Assembly: GCF_000187935.1 (NCBI RefSeq)
Contig: NZ_AEUT02000001.1
Span: forward strand, 744,001 to 808,000
DNA length: 64,000 nt
Direction: 5' to 3'
From: Streptococcus parauberis NCFD 2020
Lineage (GTDB): Bacteria > Bacillota > Bacilli > Lactobacillales > Streptococcaceae
The notes below the pieces were generated by a model. It did no database searches. It was not told the origin of the DNA and saw only the letters and a list, made by a program, of their open reading frames with translations. Below are positions 8,514 to 16,694 of this stretch, one piece after another (the first letter of the stretch is position 1; each line of letters begins with the position of its first letter). Position numbers and translations under genes: made by a program.

Positions 8514-8912
8514 TTATAATTTGTCGTATTCTTCATCAGTAACTGCTTCATAAAACTCACTAGCACCAGATGTTATAGCTATATGAGAAAACCATGAATC
8601 CTTAGTTGCACCGTGCCAATGGCGAACCATCTTGTCGGTCACAATGACATCACCGACCTTAAGTAACTGAGCAGTCTTGCCTTCTTCTTGATACCAACCT
8701 TGACCAGCTGTGACAAGTAGAATTTGAAAACCATCTAAATGAACATGCCAATTGTTACGACAAGCTGGTTCAAAGCTAACATTCCCCACCTGCAAATTTT
8801 GATCAGGTGACTTAGCTAGAGCTTTTAAAAATGATTGTCCTGTGAAAAATTGCCCGTAAGGATTTTCTTGTCCTAGTGGGAAAATACCATTCAAAACTTC
8901 TTCTTCGTTCAT
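8514..8912 (-). CDS. Cupin-domain protein
   Basis: 132 residues with one cupin barrel. Metal-ligand candidates are H56 and H58 in NWHVHLDGFQ, Q63, and H98/H100 in VRHWHGA. This resembles the small cupins encoded next to CMD proteins (YhhW/quercetinase-like annotations). Start at ATG 8912 behind AAGGAG; the longer frame would begin inside merR. Thirteen nt separate it from merR. Likely part of the same carbonyl- or quinone-stress response as its neighbours; no reaction can be assigned. Confidence 0.8.
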   Translation of the reverse strand: MNEEEVLNGIFPLGQENPYGQFFTGQSFLKALAKSPDQNLQVGNVSFEPACRNNWHVHLDGFQILLVTAGQGWYQEEGKTAQLLKVGDVIVTDKMVRHWHGATKDSWFSHIAITSGASEFYEAVTDEEYDKL

Positions 8913-8925
8913 ACTAATCTCCTTT

Positions 8926-9306
8926 TTATTTATCAAATAATTGGTGTTCACGAGGAACTATCTTATTCTTATAATTATCTATTTTATGATTGAGACGGTC
9001 CAGAGCCTGATTGAGTTCGTCAAGTCTTGCTTCCATGGCTTCTTTTTCATCTTGCAGAATAGCCAAGCGGGCTTCAATCGTTTCATCGCCAAGTTGAACA
9101 AGTCCAATATACTCAATTAAACTTTCAACTGGAATGCCTGCGCCCCTAAAGTATCTGACAAACTCAAGCACATCAATATCATGCTGTGAGAAATCACGGA
9201 TTCCAGACTGCGTCCGCCCAATAGGAGGAATCAAACCAATCCGTTCATAATAACGAATCGTATCAGCTGATACACCCGTTAATTCACTTACTTTCTTAAT
9301 ATTCAT
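8926..9306 (-). CDS. MerR-family regulator, AdhR/NmlR-like
   Basis: 126 residues: an N-terminal winged helix-turn-helix (VSELTGVSADTIRYYERIG, residues 6-24), then the IGRTQSGIRDFSQHDI wing and a C-terminal dimerisation helix (about 78-115). The layout is that of AdhR/NmlR, MerR proteins that activate adhC-type genes under electrophile stress. The sensing Cys of AdhR (residue 52) is replaced by Tyr52, and the whole protein has no Cys. Two upstream promoters with 19-bp spacers and GAGT..ACTC dyads are its probable targets, one of them its own operon. Ribosome site AAGGAA. Confidence 0.85.
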   Translation of the reverse strand: MNIKKVSELTGVSADTIRYYERIGLIPPIGRTQSGIRDFSQHDIDVLEFVRYFRGAGIPVESLIEYIGLVQLGDETIEARLAILQDEKEAMEARLDELNQALDRLNHKIDNYKNKIVPREHQLFDK

Positions 9307-9318
9307 ATCAATTCCTTA

Positions 9319-10356
9319 TTAGCTGATAATAACTAATGATTTAATGGATTTGCGTTTATCCATTGCCTCATAGGCTGCTTGGATGTCATCTAAAGCAAAT
9401 GATTTTGTGAATACTTTACCTGGATTAATTTTATCTGTTAAAACAGCATCTAATAAAACTTCTTTGTCAAATGTTGTTACAGAGGCGATGCCTCCACGTA
9501 AGCCAATATTCTTCCAGAATAACTCATTGGTATTCATATTTGGATTTTGTGGGATACCTACACGGCCAATAACTGCACCAGGTCTTGCTACTTTAACAGC
9601 TGTATCGACTGACTGTTCTGTGCCAACACATTCCAAAATAGCATCCGCCCCAACATTATCAGTTAATTCCATTACTTTTACGACTGCTTGGTCACCACGT
9701 TCAGCAACAATATCAGTTGCTCCAAACTCAAGTGCTAGGTCTTGACGGTCTTTATGACGGCTCATTGCAATAATACGTTTTGCGCCAAGTAATTTTGCAC
9801 CAATCACGCCACAGAGGCCGACAGCACCATCACCCATGACAACAACTGTATCACCTCCTTTAACTTCGGCTGTTTTGGCAGCATGATAACCAGTTGCCAT
9901 AACATCAGAAAGGGTCAAAAGGGAATTTAATTTTTCTTCAGAGTAGTCCGAAGGCTGTCCTGGAATTTTAACTAAAGCCCAGTTAGCATTTGTATAACGA
10001 AGGTATTCACCTTGGTAGCCAATATTTTTACCAGCTTCATGATTTGTACAGTTCCCATCAAAGCCTGCTTGACAAGCTGCACATGAACCACATCCATGAG
10101 TGAAAGGAACAACAACAAAATCACCAACTTTAACTTGATCTACTGCTGAGCCAACTTCTTCAACAATTCCAATAGCTTCATGTCCAGCTGCTGTATTTGT
10201 CTCACGTTTTGAAATACCACGAAACCACCACAAGTCAGATCCGCAGACACATGCACGGACAATCTTAATGATGGCATCTGTTTCTTTTTCAATAACAGGT
10301 TTTGGAAATTCTGTCACTTCCATTTTGCCGACTTCAATAAATGTTGCTACTTTCAT
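9319..10356 (-). CDS. Zinc-dependent alcohol dehydrogenase family protein
   Basis: 345-residue MDR enzyme. Catalytic zinc ligands are C38 (CVCGSD) and H59-E60 (GHEAIG); structural zinc ligands are C89, C92, C95 and C103. The nucleotide-binding GDGAVGLCG lies near 175. These enzymes interconvert alcohols and aldehydes with NAD(P). Start at ATG 10356 behind AAAGGGG; the open frame extends upstream across the promoter and was rejected. First gene of the operon with merR, cupin, CMD and AKR. Its promoter carries a MerR-type 19-bp spacer and dyad. In relatives the MerR-adh pair answers aldehyde stress; the same is inferred here. Confidence 0.88.
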   Translation of the reverse strand: MKVATFIEVGKMEVTEFPKPVIEKETDAIIKIVRACVCGSDLWWFRGISKRETNTAAGHEAIGIVEEVGSAVDQVKVGDFVVVPFTHGCGSCAACQAGFDGNCTNHEAGKNIGYQGEYLRYTNANWALVKIPGQPSDYSEEKLNSLLTLSDVMATGYHAAKTAEVKGGDTVVVMGDGAVGLCGVIGAKLLGAKRIIAMSRHKDRQDLALEFGATDIVAERGDQAVVKVMELTDNVGADAILECVGTEQSVDTAVKVARPGAVIGRVGIPQNPNMNTNELFWKNIGLRGGIASVTTFDKEVLLDAVLTDKINPGKVFTKSFALDDIQAAYEAMDKRKSIKSLVIIS

Positions 10357-10384
10357 ATGATTCCCCTTTTTTATTATTAATTTC

Positions 10385-10415
10385 ATTATAAACCCTAGAG
10401 TAGACTCCAGGTCAA
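10385..10415 (-). promoter_or_regulatory. MerR-type promoter and operator of the Zn-ADH operon
   Basis: -35 TTGACC, a 19-nt spacer and -10 TATAAT. The spacer holds the dyad CTGGAGTCTACTCTAG. The over-long 19-bp spacing with a central dyad is the hallmark of MerR-activated promoters. It lies 29 nt before the Zn-ADH start and closely resembles the site at 12333-12363. Confidence 0.75.
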
Positions 10416-10448
10416 GCAAGAACATTAATTATTTATAATTTTTCATTT

Positions 10449-10490
10449 ATTGGAACAGATCTATCAAAAGTATGAAATCTTGTTCCAAAA
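10449..10490 (-). terminator. Possible terminator after the SDR operon
   Basis: Imperfect dyad TTGGAACA / TTGTTCCAA enclosing about 24 nt, directly after the stop at 10498 (minus strand). The T tract is poor, so this may be a weak terminator or a processing structure rather than a strong stop. Confidence 0.35.
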
Positions 10491-10497
10491 ATATTTC

Positions 10498-11082
10498 TTA
10501 TCTAAATAAAGCAATGTTTTGATTTAAGTAGCGTTCTGGTTGATTAATAATAGTTGATACAAGTTCAATAATGGCTTTTCTAGAAACATCATGACCAGTT
10601 ACAGTTTCACCTTTAAGAGAGATTTGGCAAGTCGTATCTGAGCCATTATCAAACCAAGCTGGTCTCAGAATAGTATAATCTAAACCTGACTCTTCTACTA
10701 TATCGGCTGTTTGACGATAGGGTTGTAAAATTGGATTATTTGATATATTTCCTGAGCCTCTTATTTCATTATAAATACCAATAGAAGAGACAAAAACAAT
10801 TCTCTTTACCTTATTATCATACATTACCTTTAGAATAGGTTTAATCATTTCTGGTAAATTTCCAGACAAAGCCACAAAAACAATATCTTGCTTTTGCATG
10901 GCTTGATTTAACTTCTCGTCTTCAAAAACAGAAGCAGCCATAGCCTGTTCATTTTCATTAAGTCTTAGAAGATTACTACCTCTTGAAAATAAAGTGAGTT
11001 GATATTGATCCTGGTTAGCCAATTTTCTACGTAATGTTTCTCCTAAGGATCCTGTCGCACCAATAATTAATATATTTTTCAT
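10498..11082 (-). CDS. NAD(P)H-binding atypical SDR (NmrA-like) protein
   Basis: 194 residues with Rossmann motif GATGSLG at 8-14. Later blocks (VKRIVFVSSIGIYNE, DYTILRPAWFDNG, SRKAIIELV) are typical of atypical extended SDRs such as YwnB/flavin-reductase-like proteins. Start moved to ATG 11082 behind AGGAGA, giving the expected MKNILIIGATG; the longer frame overlaps the NTF2-like gene. Third gene of the SDR operon, 10 nt after its neighbour. It could bind NAD(P)H as a reductase or as a redox sensor; no substrate can be named. Confidence 0.8.
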   Translation of the reverse strand: MKNILIIGATGSLGETLRRKLANQDQYQLTLFSRGSNLLRLNENEQAMAASVFEDEKLNQAMQKQDIVFVALSGNLPEMIKPILKVMYDNKVKRIVFVSSIGIYNEIRGSGNISNNPILQPYRQTADIVEESGLDYTILRPAWFDNGSDTTCQISLKGETVTGHDVSRKAIIELVSTIINQPERYLNQNIALFR

Positions 11083-11092
11083 TGAATTTCTC

Positions 11093-11464
11093 CTAAAATG
11101 TTGAAGCAATTTGGTTTGTAACATGCCACTTGCCATTAATTTCTTCAAAGGTCAATTTAATTTCTAAGGGCCACTTATGCATTCGACTGCCCCAAATACT
11201 AGCTACAACGTAACTGCGACCAATGACAAGCATTTTTTTATTATCTAAATCCCTAACAGTGGCTGATACAAACTGAGAGGAGTTATAGATCATCTGGTCG
11301 TTTGCAATATCACTAAGCCATTCCACTAGAGGTTGAACATAACCAGTCATATGAACCAAAACAGAGTCCTTTGAAATTATATTCTCTAAAGTTTCAATAT
11401 CCTTTTCAACCATTGCTTGATTAATCCTACGATAGCTATCAATCAATAAATCTTTTGGTATCAT
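11093..11464 (-). CDS. NTF2-like (SnoaL/DUF4440-type) protein
   Basis: 123 residues with the cone-shaped NTF2-like pattern: an N-terminal helix (DSYRRINQAMVEKDIETLENI), then SKDSVLVHMTGYVQPLVEWL and four strands ending in LTFEEINGKWHVTNQ. Families of this fold act as small isomerases, dehydratases or binding proteins. It begins 8 nt before the end of the SDR gene's flank, with a weak AGGCAAGAG site, so it is probably translated by reinitiation from the SDR cistron. Its association with SDR and NAD-binding genes recurs in such stress operons. Function unknown. Confidence 0.7.
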   Translation of the reverse strand: MIPKDLLIDSYRRINQAMVEKDIETLENIISKDSVLVHMTGYVQPLVEWLSDIANDQMIYNSSQFVSATVRDLDNKKMLVIGRSYVVASIWGSRMHKWPLEIKLTFEEINGKWHVTNQIASTF

Positions 11465-11471
11465 CTCTTGC

Positions 11472-12308
11472 CTAACTTTCTTTATTTGGTTTTAAAGGTC
11501 CGTAGAAATAAGAAGCTGTCGCACCACCATCAATTAAGAGTGTTGAGCCTGTCATGTAAGCTGCCTGTTCACTTAGAACAAGCTCTGCTAAATTAGCTAC
11601 TTCGTCTGCTGCACCTGGTCTGCCTGCGGGAGAATTAGCGAACATATTCTTATAGAAGTCTCCTCGTGGTCCATTAAATTCGTCCAAAGCAAGTGGTGTA
11701 ACAATAATGCCTGGGGCAATAGCATTAATACGAGCTCCTCTTTTGCCCCATTTAACGGCTTCACCCATAACCCTTTTCTCATTTGCTCGTTTTGCAAGCT
11801 GATAAGCGTGCAAACTGTTCTCAATTTGGTCAACTTGCAAAAAGTCTAGGTCTAACAGTTGATTTGGATCAGTCATCGCCAATGCTCGGTCTTGTTTCTC
11901 AGTTAGTGCCGGCATTCTAAAACCTGACTGACTTGAAATGGTAACACCTCTGCCGCCTTGAGCAATAATTTTACCAACTTCCTCCAATAGGACAGCTGTC
12001 CCATATAAATCGACAGCTAAAACCTTTTCTATTGAAGCTTGTGATGGTGAAACGCCTGCGCCATTAATCATATAATGAATTTCACCAAAATTTTGCGCGT
12101 ATGTAATAAAGTCCAAAATAGATTCTTTATCAGATAAGTCCATTTCTTTAGCTACCACATCAAAACCAGCTTGGCTTAAGACTGTCGCCATTTCTTGGGC
12201 ATTTACTATTGATTTATCCCCTAAGACAATTTGACAGCCGTAGGCAATTCTACGCGTAATTGCTAATGAAATTTGTCCTGCTCCTGTTACTAAAACTACT
12301 TTTTTCAT
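11472..12308 (-). CDS. Short-chain dehydrogenase/reductase
   Basis: 278-residue classical-type SDR. The dinucleotide site is VTGAGQISLAI near 7-17, INGAG is at 81-85, catalytic Ser is in ISSQSG (125-128), and Y169 and K173 form the YxxxK. The C-terminus has SPAGRPGAADEVANLAELV and TGSTLLIDGG, typical of FabG-like SDRs. GAGQI replaces the usual TGxxxGxG, a known variant. First gene of a three-gene operon whose promoter (12333-12363) matches MerR targets. Substrate unknown; a carbonyl substrate fits the neighbourhood. Confidence 0.85.
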   Translation of the reverse strand: MKKVVLVTGAGQISLAITRRIAYGCQIVLGDKSIVNAQEMATVLSQAGFDVVAKEMDLSDKESILDFITYAQNFGEIHYMINGAGVSPSQASIEKVLAVDLYGTAVLLEEVGKIIAQGGRGVTISSQSGFRMPALTEKQDRALAMTDPNQLLDLDFLQVDQIENSLHAYQLAKRANEKRVMGEAVKWGKRGARINAIAPGIIVTPLALDEFNGPRGDFYKNMFANSPAGRPGAADEVANLAELVLSEQAAYMTGSTLLIDGGATASYFYGPLKPNKES

Positions 12309-12332
12309 ATTCCCCTCTTTTCTATTTCTTCT

Positions 12333-12363
12333 ATGATAATCCTTGGAGTTAACTCTAAGTCAA
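12333..12363 (-). promoter_or_regulatory. MerR-type promoter and operator of the SDR operon
   Basis: -35 TTGACT, a 19-nt spacer and -10 TATCAT, with the dyad CTTAGAGTTAACTCCAAG spanning the -35 end and spacer. The GAGT-TA-ACTC core is shared with the Zn-ADH operon promoter, so both are probably run by the MerR protein at 8926-9306. Confidence 0.75.
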
Positions 12364-12377
12364 GAGAAAAATAAAAA

Positions 12378-12400
12378 AAGTTGAAGAAAACTTCAACTTT
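12378..12400 (-). terminator. Terminator of the second aldo/keto reductase gene
   Basis: Perfect stem AAGTTGAAG / CTTCAACTT with an AAAA loop (TTTT in the transcript) and a T-rich tail on the minus strand. It abuts the stop codon. Confidence 0.85.
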
Positions 12401-13254
12401 TATTTACCACTAAAGACTGGGAATTTTGTATATTCGCCATAATCTGTTACATTGATTGCTTTTAGAATTGTCATATCCTTACTATCTACCGTGAAATCAA
12501 GTTTCATATTAGTCAACATATGATTTGGGTTAGTTGATTTTGGCAAGGCAACCATTCCCAATTGCATAACGTATTTGATACACAACTGAGCAGTTGACAC
12601 CTGATACTTTTCGGCCATTTCTATAATTGTAGGGTTCTGTAATGCTTGACCATGTGCAATTGGTGAATAAGCTTCAAGAATAATATCTTCTTTTTGACAA
12701 AACTCGATTAAGTCAAATGGTGTATTTCCAATATGTGTTAAGATTTGATTTACGACTGGTTTAACTGTGCCATGTTTAAGAATGTTCTTCAAATCATTGA
12801 TAAGGAAATTTGATACCCCAATCGATTTTACTTTTCCAGCTTTTTGAGCATCTTCAAGGGCTCGCCATGCTTCCATATTCCCTTTGTCATAGTTTTTATC
12901 CGTTTGACGCCATTCAGTCCATGGCTGTGGACTATGAATAATCATTAAATCTAAATAGTCTAAACCTAGCTTTTTTAAGGACTCATCTATTGATGCGGCT
13001 GCATCATCATAATTTTTATGTTCAGCTGCTACTTTACTAGTTACAAAAATCTCTTCACGAGGAATCCCGGATACGAAAATACCTTTTCCTACACCAGCTT
13101 CATTACCATATGCTTGTGCAGAATCTATATGACGGTAACCCAACTTTAAAGCTTGGGATACGACGGATTCAACATTCTCATCATTAATCATCCATGTTCC
13201 TAAACCTAAAACTGGGATGACTAACCCATTGTTCATTTTTACTGTCTCAACCAT
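12400..13254 (-). CDS. Aldo/keto reductase (2,5-diketo-gluconate reductase-like)
   Basis: 284 residues of the AKR5-like group. The tetrad is D44 and Y49 in HIDSAQAYGNE, K74 in VTSK, H107 in IIHSPQPW, with the C-terminal LPKSTNPNHM cofactor loop. It reduces aldehydes, alpha-keto compounds or methylglyoxal with NADPH in related bacteria. GGAGG is well placed before ATG 13254. Monocistronic, with its own terminator, and preceded by a promoter that also has a 19-bp spacer and an inverted repeat. It may belong to the same or a parallel MerR response. Confidence 0.88.
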   Translation of the reverse strand: MVETVKMNNGLVIPVLGLGTWMINDENVESVVSQALKLGYRHIDSAQAYGNEAGVGKGIFVSGIPREEIFVTSKVAAEHKNYDDAAASIDESLKKLGLDYLDLMIIHSPQPWTEWRQTDKNYDKGNMEAWRALEDAQKAGKVKSIGVSNFLINDLKNILKHGTVKPVVNQILTHIGNTPFDLIEFCQKEDIILEAYSPIAHGQALQNPTIIEMAEKYQVSTAQLCIKYVMQLGMVALPKSTNPNHMLTNMKLDFTVDSKDMTILKAINVTDYGEYTKFPVFSGK

Positions 13255-13277
13255 AATTAAACCTCCGTTATTAGTCT

Positions 13278-13308
13278 ATTATAGCATTTGCCCCTTAGGG
13301 TCGGTCAA
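13278..13308 (-). promoter_or_regulatory. Promoter with 19-bp spacer before the second aldo/keto reductase
   Basis: -35 TTGACC, a 19-nt spacer and -10 TATAAT. The spacer carries the short dyad CCCTAAGGG, centred at the same place (position 7 of the spacer) as in the two other MerR-like promoters nearby. The core differs from GAGT/ACTC, so a different MerR protein may act here. Confidence 0.5.
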
Positions 13309-13363
13309 CTATAAAACGTAAACCGGAGAAGCTCAACCTTTAAAACTTGTTTTAATATTAATA

Positions 13364-14524
13364 TTAAGCACGTTTCTTTAAAATAGCACCAATTCGTCCT
13401 TGGATTTTTTCAGATACTTCTCTTTTACGGATACCAGTATAATCATGAATTAATTGTCTCATGGATTTAATCATGACAGCTTTATGAGCTTGGTCGATTG
13501 AACGTAAACTACTGAGAACTTGATAGAAATTGACAAAGGCTTTTTCATCAAAAGTAAAGGCATGGAGGCTTGTGATACCACTACTGATTAAAGCATCAAA
13601 AAACAAATCACAAACCATCTTTAATTCCTGTTTTGAAAGTTGTCTATTCCATTCTTTAAAAGTTAATTCTAAATTTCGACTAAGACTGCTTGGATGGGGA
13701 ACAGTTACAAATTTCCCTTTAGCATCGACTTGCCAACTACTTGTTTTATGTTGCAAAACTCCAAAAGCACTACTTTTAACAATTTTAGGTGGAACATCAC
13801 AATAGAGCATAACTCCAACCACTGATTCTTGTGGTCGAATAACAATCAGTTTTTTTCTAATTGATTGATAGCCTGGTCTCTCTAATAAATCTTCTGATAA
13901 GCCTGGTGAATCTAATAAATAAACTTTCTTAATTGCCTCTTGATAACTAGGAGTAATAAAACTCGTTCCATAAAGGGCTAGGGTGCCACCCTTGGAATGT
14001 CCAGATACAATGATTTGATCCTCAGGGTTTTCATCTAAGTAATTTTTTATAAAGGAAATGGCTGCGCGATGAGCTGGAATCTCACGCATATAGGTTAATT
14101 TAAAATCTTCTTTCCAGCCAATCAAACTGTCATCTGTCCCACGAAATACTACTTGAACGTGGTTAAGACTTTTGATTTTAAAGACCATGCCCGCAAACTG
14201 GCGTTCAAATTCAACGTCAATTTCATTAATATAATGTGAAAGAGCTAATTCTTTAAAGCGTTTTGATTGTCTAATAGCATGAAAAAGATTCAATCTTTCT
14301 TTTGTTATTAAATAATTATAAACGCTGTTTAATAGGTCTTTCTCATCATCCACTGTCAATTCTGACAAGTAGACATCCGATTGACTGGTAATTGTTTCTT
14401 TAACAACATCATCAAAGGATAAGTAACCAATTTCATTGATGGCTACAATATCTAATTCATTGATTGGTAAATCTTTAAAACTTTTATTTTTATTTTCTGT
14501 AATATAATCAACTAATGTCGGCAA
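13364..14524 (-). CDS. Mbeg1-like (DUF2974) alpha/beta-hydrolase-fold protein
   Basis: 386 residues. A lipase-like core has GHSKGG with nucleophile S177, preceded by VVFRGTDDSLIGWKEDF (oxyanion region) and followed by VYLLDSPGLS. This matches the Mbeg1-like/DUF2974 family common in streptococci. A helical C-terminal region follows. The start is TTG at 14524; no ATG lies near the family N-terminus (PTLVDYITENK). It stands alone, flanked by terminators or promoters. A cytosolic lipase or esterase role is family inference; no signal peptide is present. Confidence 0.75.
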   Translation of the reverse strand: MPTLVDYITENKNKSFKDLPINELDIVAINEIGYLSFDDVVKETITSQSDVYLSELTVDDEKDLLNSVYNYLITKERLNLFHAIRQSKRFKELALSHYINEIDVEFERQFAGMVFKIKSLNHVQVVFRGTDDSLIGWKEDFKLTYMREIPAHRAAISFIKNYLDENPEDQIIVSGHSKGGTLALYGTSFITPSYQEAIKKVYLLDSPGLSEDLLERPGYQSIRKKLIVIRPQESVVGVMLYCDVPPKIVKSSAFGVLQHKTSSWQVDAKGKFVTVPHPSSLSRNLELTFKEWNRQLSKQELKMVCDLFFDALISSGITSLHAFTFDEKAFVNFYQVLSSLRSIDQAHKAVMIKSMRQLIHDYTGIRKREVSEKIQGRIGAILKKRA

Positions 14525-14590
14525 AATTTCACCATCTTTCTACTTCTAATTTTCATTTTACCGAAGATAAGATTAAAAATCAAGTAAAGG

Positions 14591-14615
14591 AAAAGCCTTT
14601 AATCAAGGCTTTTTT
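14591..14615 (-). terminator. Terminator after the GNAT/msrB/HD/GNAT cluster
   Basis: Stem AAAAGCCTT / AAGGCTTTTTT with a 5-nt loop, about 33 nt past the stop of the last GNAT gene. Confidence 0.75.
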
Positions 14616-14647
14616 ACTATAATTTTCTCATTTTTCACAGATAACCA

Positions 14648-15112
14648 TTAAAGAATACGTTCCATTTGGGTCTGCTGAGGTATAAAATCAAGACCTAGGT
14701 AAAAATCATAAGCAGACTTGTTGGCATTCCAAACATTCAGAGTAAGGTTATAACAACCATTTTCACGTGCTAAGTTCTCTGCGAAACTCATCAGTGCTTT
14801 TCCAACACCTTGTCCGCGACTAGCCTCAGAGACACATAAGTCTTCAACATAGAGGCTTTTATATGGCAAACGAACTGGTGAATCAGGAATTTTAAATTCT
14901 AGAAATAAATGACCAAGTATTTGTCCATTCTTATCTGCATAAACATAAATTGGTTTGTTTGGTTGGTCTAAGAGTTCTTCTAAACTTTTTCGATTGAATT
15001 TTCCTGAGCCTTCCTTAAAGATATCTGGTCGCATCTGATGATGAATCAAACAGATATCTTTCAAAAGGACCAAAATTCCTGGAATATCTGATTTTTCAGC
15101 TAAACGTATCAT
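14648..15112 (-). CDS. GNAT-family N-acetyltransferase
   Basis: 154 residues with the GNAT fold: N-terminal helices, then LYVEDLCVSEASRGQGVGKALM (about 84-105), whose RGQGVGKAL is the acetyl-CoA pyrophosphate loop, and a C-terminal NLTLNVWNANKSAYDFYLGLDF block. It acetylates an unknown amine. Start set at ATG 15112 after GGAGACAG; the longer frame overlaps the HD gene. Last of four closely packed genes (GNAT, msrB, HD hydrolase, GNAT). Confidence 0.8.
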   Translation of the reverse strand: MIRLAEKSDIPGILVLLKDICLIHHQMRPDIFKEGSGKFNRKSLEELLDQPNKPIYVYADKNGQILGHLFLEFKIPDSPVRLPYKSLYVEDLCVSEASRGQGVGKALMSFAENLARENGCYNLTLNVWNANKSAYDFYLGLDFIPQQTQMERIL

Positions 15113-15138
15113 ATTCTGTCTCCTATTTATTATAAAAG

Positions 15139-15786
15139 CTAGCGCAGTCCGTCCCATTCCGCATAGAACTGGTCAAGGTACTGCAAAAGAAAGTTATGTC
15201 TTTGCTCTGCCATTTGACGGCCAAAAGTGGTGTTCATTAAGTCTTTTAATTTAAGCAATTTTTCATAGAAATGCATAATGGCTGTATCTTGGCCATTTCG
15301 GTAATCCTCTGGAGTTAAATCTTGACGAGGCTGCATGTTGGGATCATGAATAAGACGCCCTTTGTGACCGGAATAGGCCATACATCTGGCTATCCCAATT
15401 GCTCCAATAGCATCTAGTCGGTCTGCATCCTGAACCACTTTGCCTTCGATGGTATCAAGAACTTTCCCTTGCCCACCTTTGAAAGACATGTTATCAATAA
15501 TATAAAGGATTTCTTTACTCGTTTGTGGCTCCATTAAATGATTAGCCAGCCATTCAATTATTGCTTGACGTGCGGCTTCAGGGTCAGCATTTAATTTTTC
15601 ATCAGCCATATCATGGAGTAAGGCTGCAAGTTGACAAACGAAGGAGTCCGCTCCTTCTGCTTCAGCTATGGTCTTAGCAGTATTTCGTACGCGCACAATG
15701 TGCCACCAATCATGACCACTTGATTCGCCATCAAGTTTGTTTTTCACCCACTTTTGCGCTTCTTTTAAAACAAGCTCTTTATCCAT
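15139..15786 (-). CDS. HD-domain phosphohydrolase
   Basis: 215 residues. HD motifs are H25 in [13 protein letters not shown]58-D59 in LLHDMADEK and a distal Asp in [17 protein letters not shown]. This fits the YpgQ/YedJ-like group of metal-dependent phosphohydrolases, which hydrolyse nucleotides. Start at ATG 15786: the gene then overlaps the msrB stop by 8 nt in another frame, and the protein begins at the conserved region. Translation is probably coupled to msrB. Substrate not readable. Confidence 0.82.
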   Translation of the reverse strand: MDKELVLKEAQKWVKNKLDGESSGHDWWHIVRVRNTAKTIAEAEGADSFVCQLAALLHDMADEKLNADPEAARQAIIEWLANHLMEPQTSKEILYIIDNMSFKGGQGKVLDTIEGKVVQDADRLDAIGAIGIARCMAYSGHKGRLIHDPNMQPRQDLTPEDYRNGQDTAIMHFYEKLLKLKDLMNTTFGRQMAEQRHNFLLQYLDQFYAEWDGLR

Positions 15787-16237
15787 TATCTTCTCCACCA
15801 TCAAATAAAGCCAAGTAATTACCATAGCCTTTTGCTGCCATTTCCTTATACGGAATGAATTGCAAAGAAGCCGAATTGATACAGTAGCGTAAACCACCTT
15901 TGTCACTGGGACCATCATTAAAGACATGACCCAGATGAGAATTAGCTTCCTTGCTTCGTATCTCTATCCGTCTCATCCCAAAAGATTGATCATCGTGGTG
16001 TGTCACCGCACGATTCTCGACTGGCTTAGAGAAAGCTGGCCAACCACAACCCGAATTAAATTTATCTAAAGAAGAAAAGAGGACCTGACCATTCACCACA
16101 TCAACATAAATCCCCTTTTCAAAAAAATTATCATATCGACCAATAAAAGCAGGCTCAGTCGCCCCATTTTGCGTCACCTCAAAAGCTAGCTGACCAATGC
16201 GATTTACTAGTTCTTTTGAATTAATTTCATTTTTCAT
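15779..16237 (-). CDS. msrB: Peptide-methionine (R)-S-oxide reductase
   Basis: 152 residues. Conserved GCGWPAF (63-69), [11 protein letters not shown] (100-110) and catalytic C119 in RYCINS identify MsrB. It reduces the R-sulfoxide of oxidised Met residues with thioredoxin-type electrons. The zinc-binding CXXC pairs of some MsrB proteins are missing, so this is the metal-free form. It is a stand-alone MsrB, not fused to MsrA. Start at ATG 16237; a TTG one codon earlier is less likely. It overlaps the upstream GNAT by 11 nt and the downstream HD gene by 8 nt. Confidence 0.93.
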   Translation of the reverse strand: MKNEINSKELVNRIGQLAFEVTQNGATEPAFIGRYDNFFEKGIYVDVVNGQVLFSSLDKFNSGCGWPAFSKPVENRAVTHHDDQSFGMRRIEIRSKEANSHLGHVFNDGPSDKGGLRYCINSASLQFIPYKEMAAKGYGNYLALFDGGEDNG

Positions 16238-16694
16238 CAATTAATAACTCCATTTCTATACAGGGAAGTTCCTCACCCCAGATTAACAATTCGCGCTTAT
16301 CAACAAAGCCAAGGTGATGATAAAATAATCTAGTCAATTTATAATTTATATCAGGATGCTTATCAGACAATGTTTTAACAATAATCCCCAAGTAGTTGTT
16401 TACTCTCGCATATTCAATCAAATTATTTATTAACTGCCTGCCTACTCCTCGTTTATGGTATATAGGCTTTACTCCCATTGAATCAATTTCTAGAAAATCA
16501 TTTGATTCAATAATAGAAAGAAAACCTATTATTTCATCATTATCGTATGCAATAAGACAAGGTACAATACAAGCAGATTCAATGTAGGCTTGAGTAGATT
16601 GTTCGATTCCAAACCATTCAGGTAAGGTTCTTAAAACTTCACTTGAAGCTTGTTTATTTATTTTATAATTCTTAGAACATATAATAGATACCAT
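16227..16694 (-). CDS. GNAT-family N-acetyltransferase
   Basis: 155 residues. The GNAT core is [14 protein letters not shown], then [20 protein letters not shown], whose HKRGVGRQL is the acetyl-CoA loop, and LFYHHLGF near the end. I prefer ATG 16694 over 16700 because it is 7 nt after AAAGG. First gene of the overlapping cluster, preceded by a long AT-rich stretch without genes. Its stop overlaps msrB by 11 nt. Substrate unknown. Confidence 0.78.
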   Translation of the reverse strand: MVSIICSKNYKINKQASSEVLRTLPEWFGIEQSTQAYIESACIVPCLIAYDNDEIIGFLSIIESNDFLEIDSMGVKPIYHKRGVGRQLINNLIEYARVNNYLGIIVKTLSDKHPDINYKLTRLFYHHLGFVDKRELLIWGEELPCIEMELLIDEK

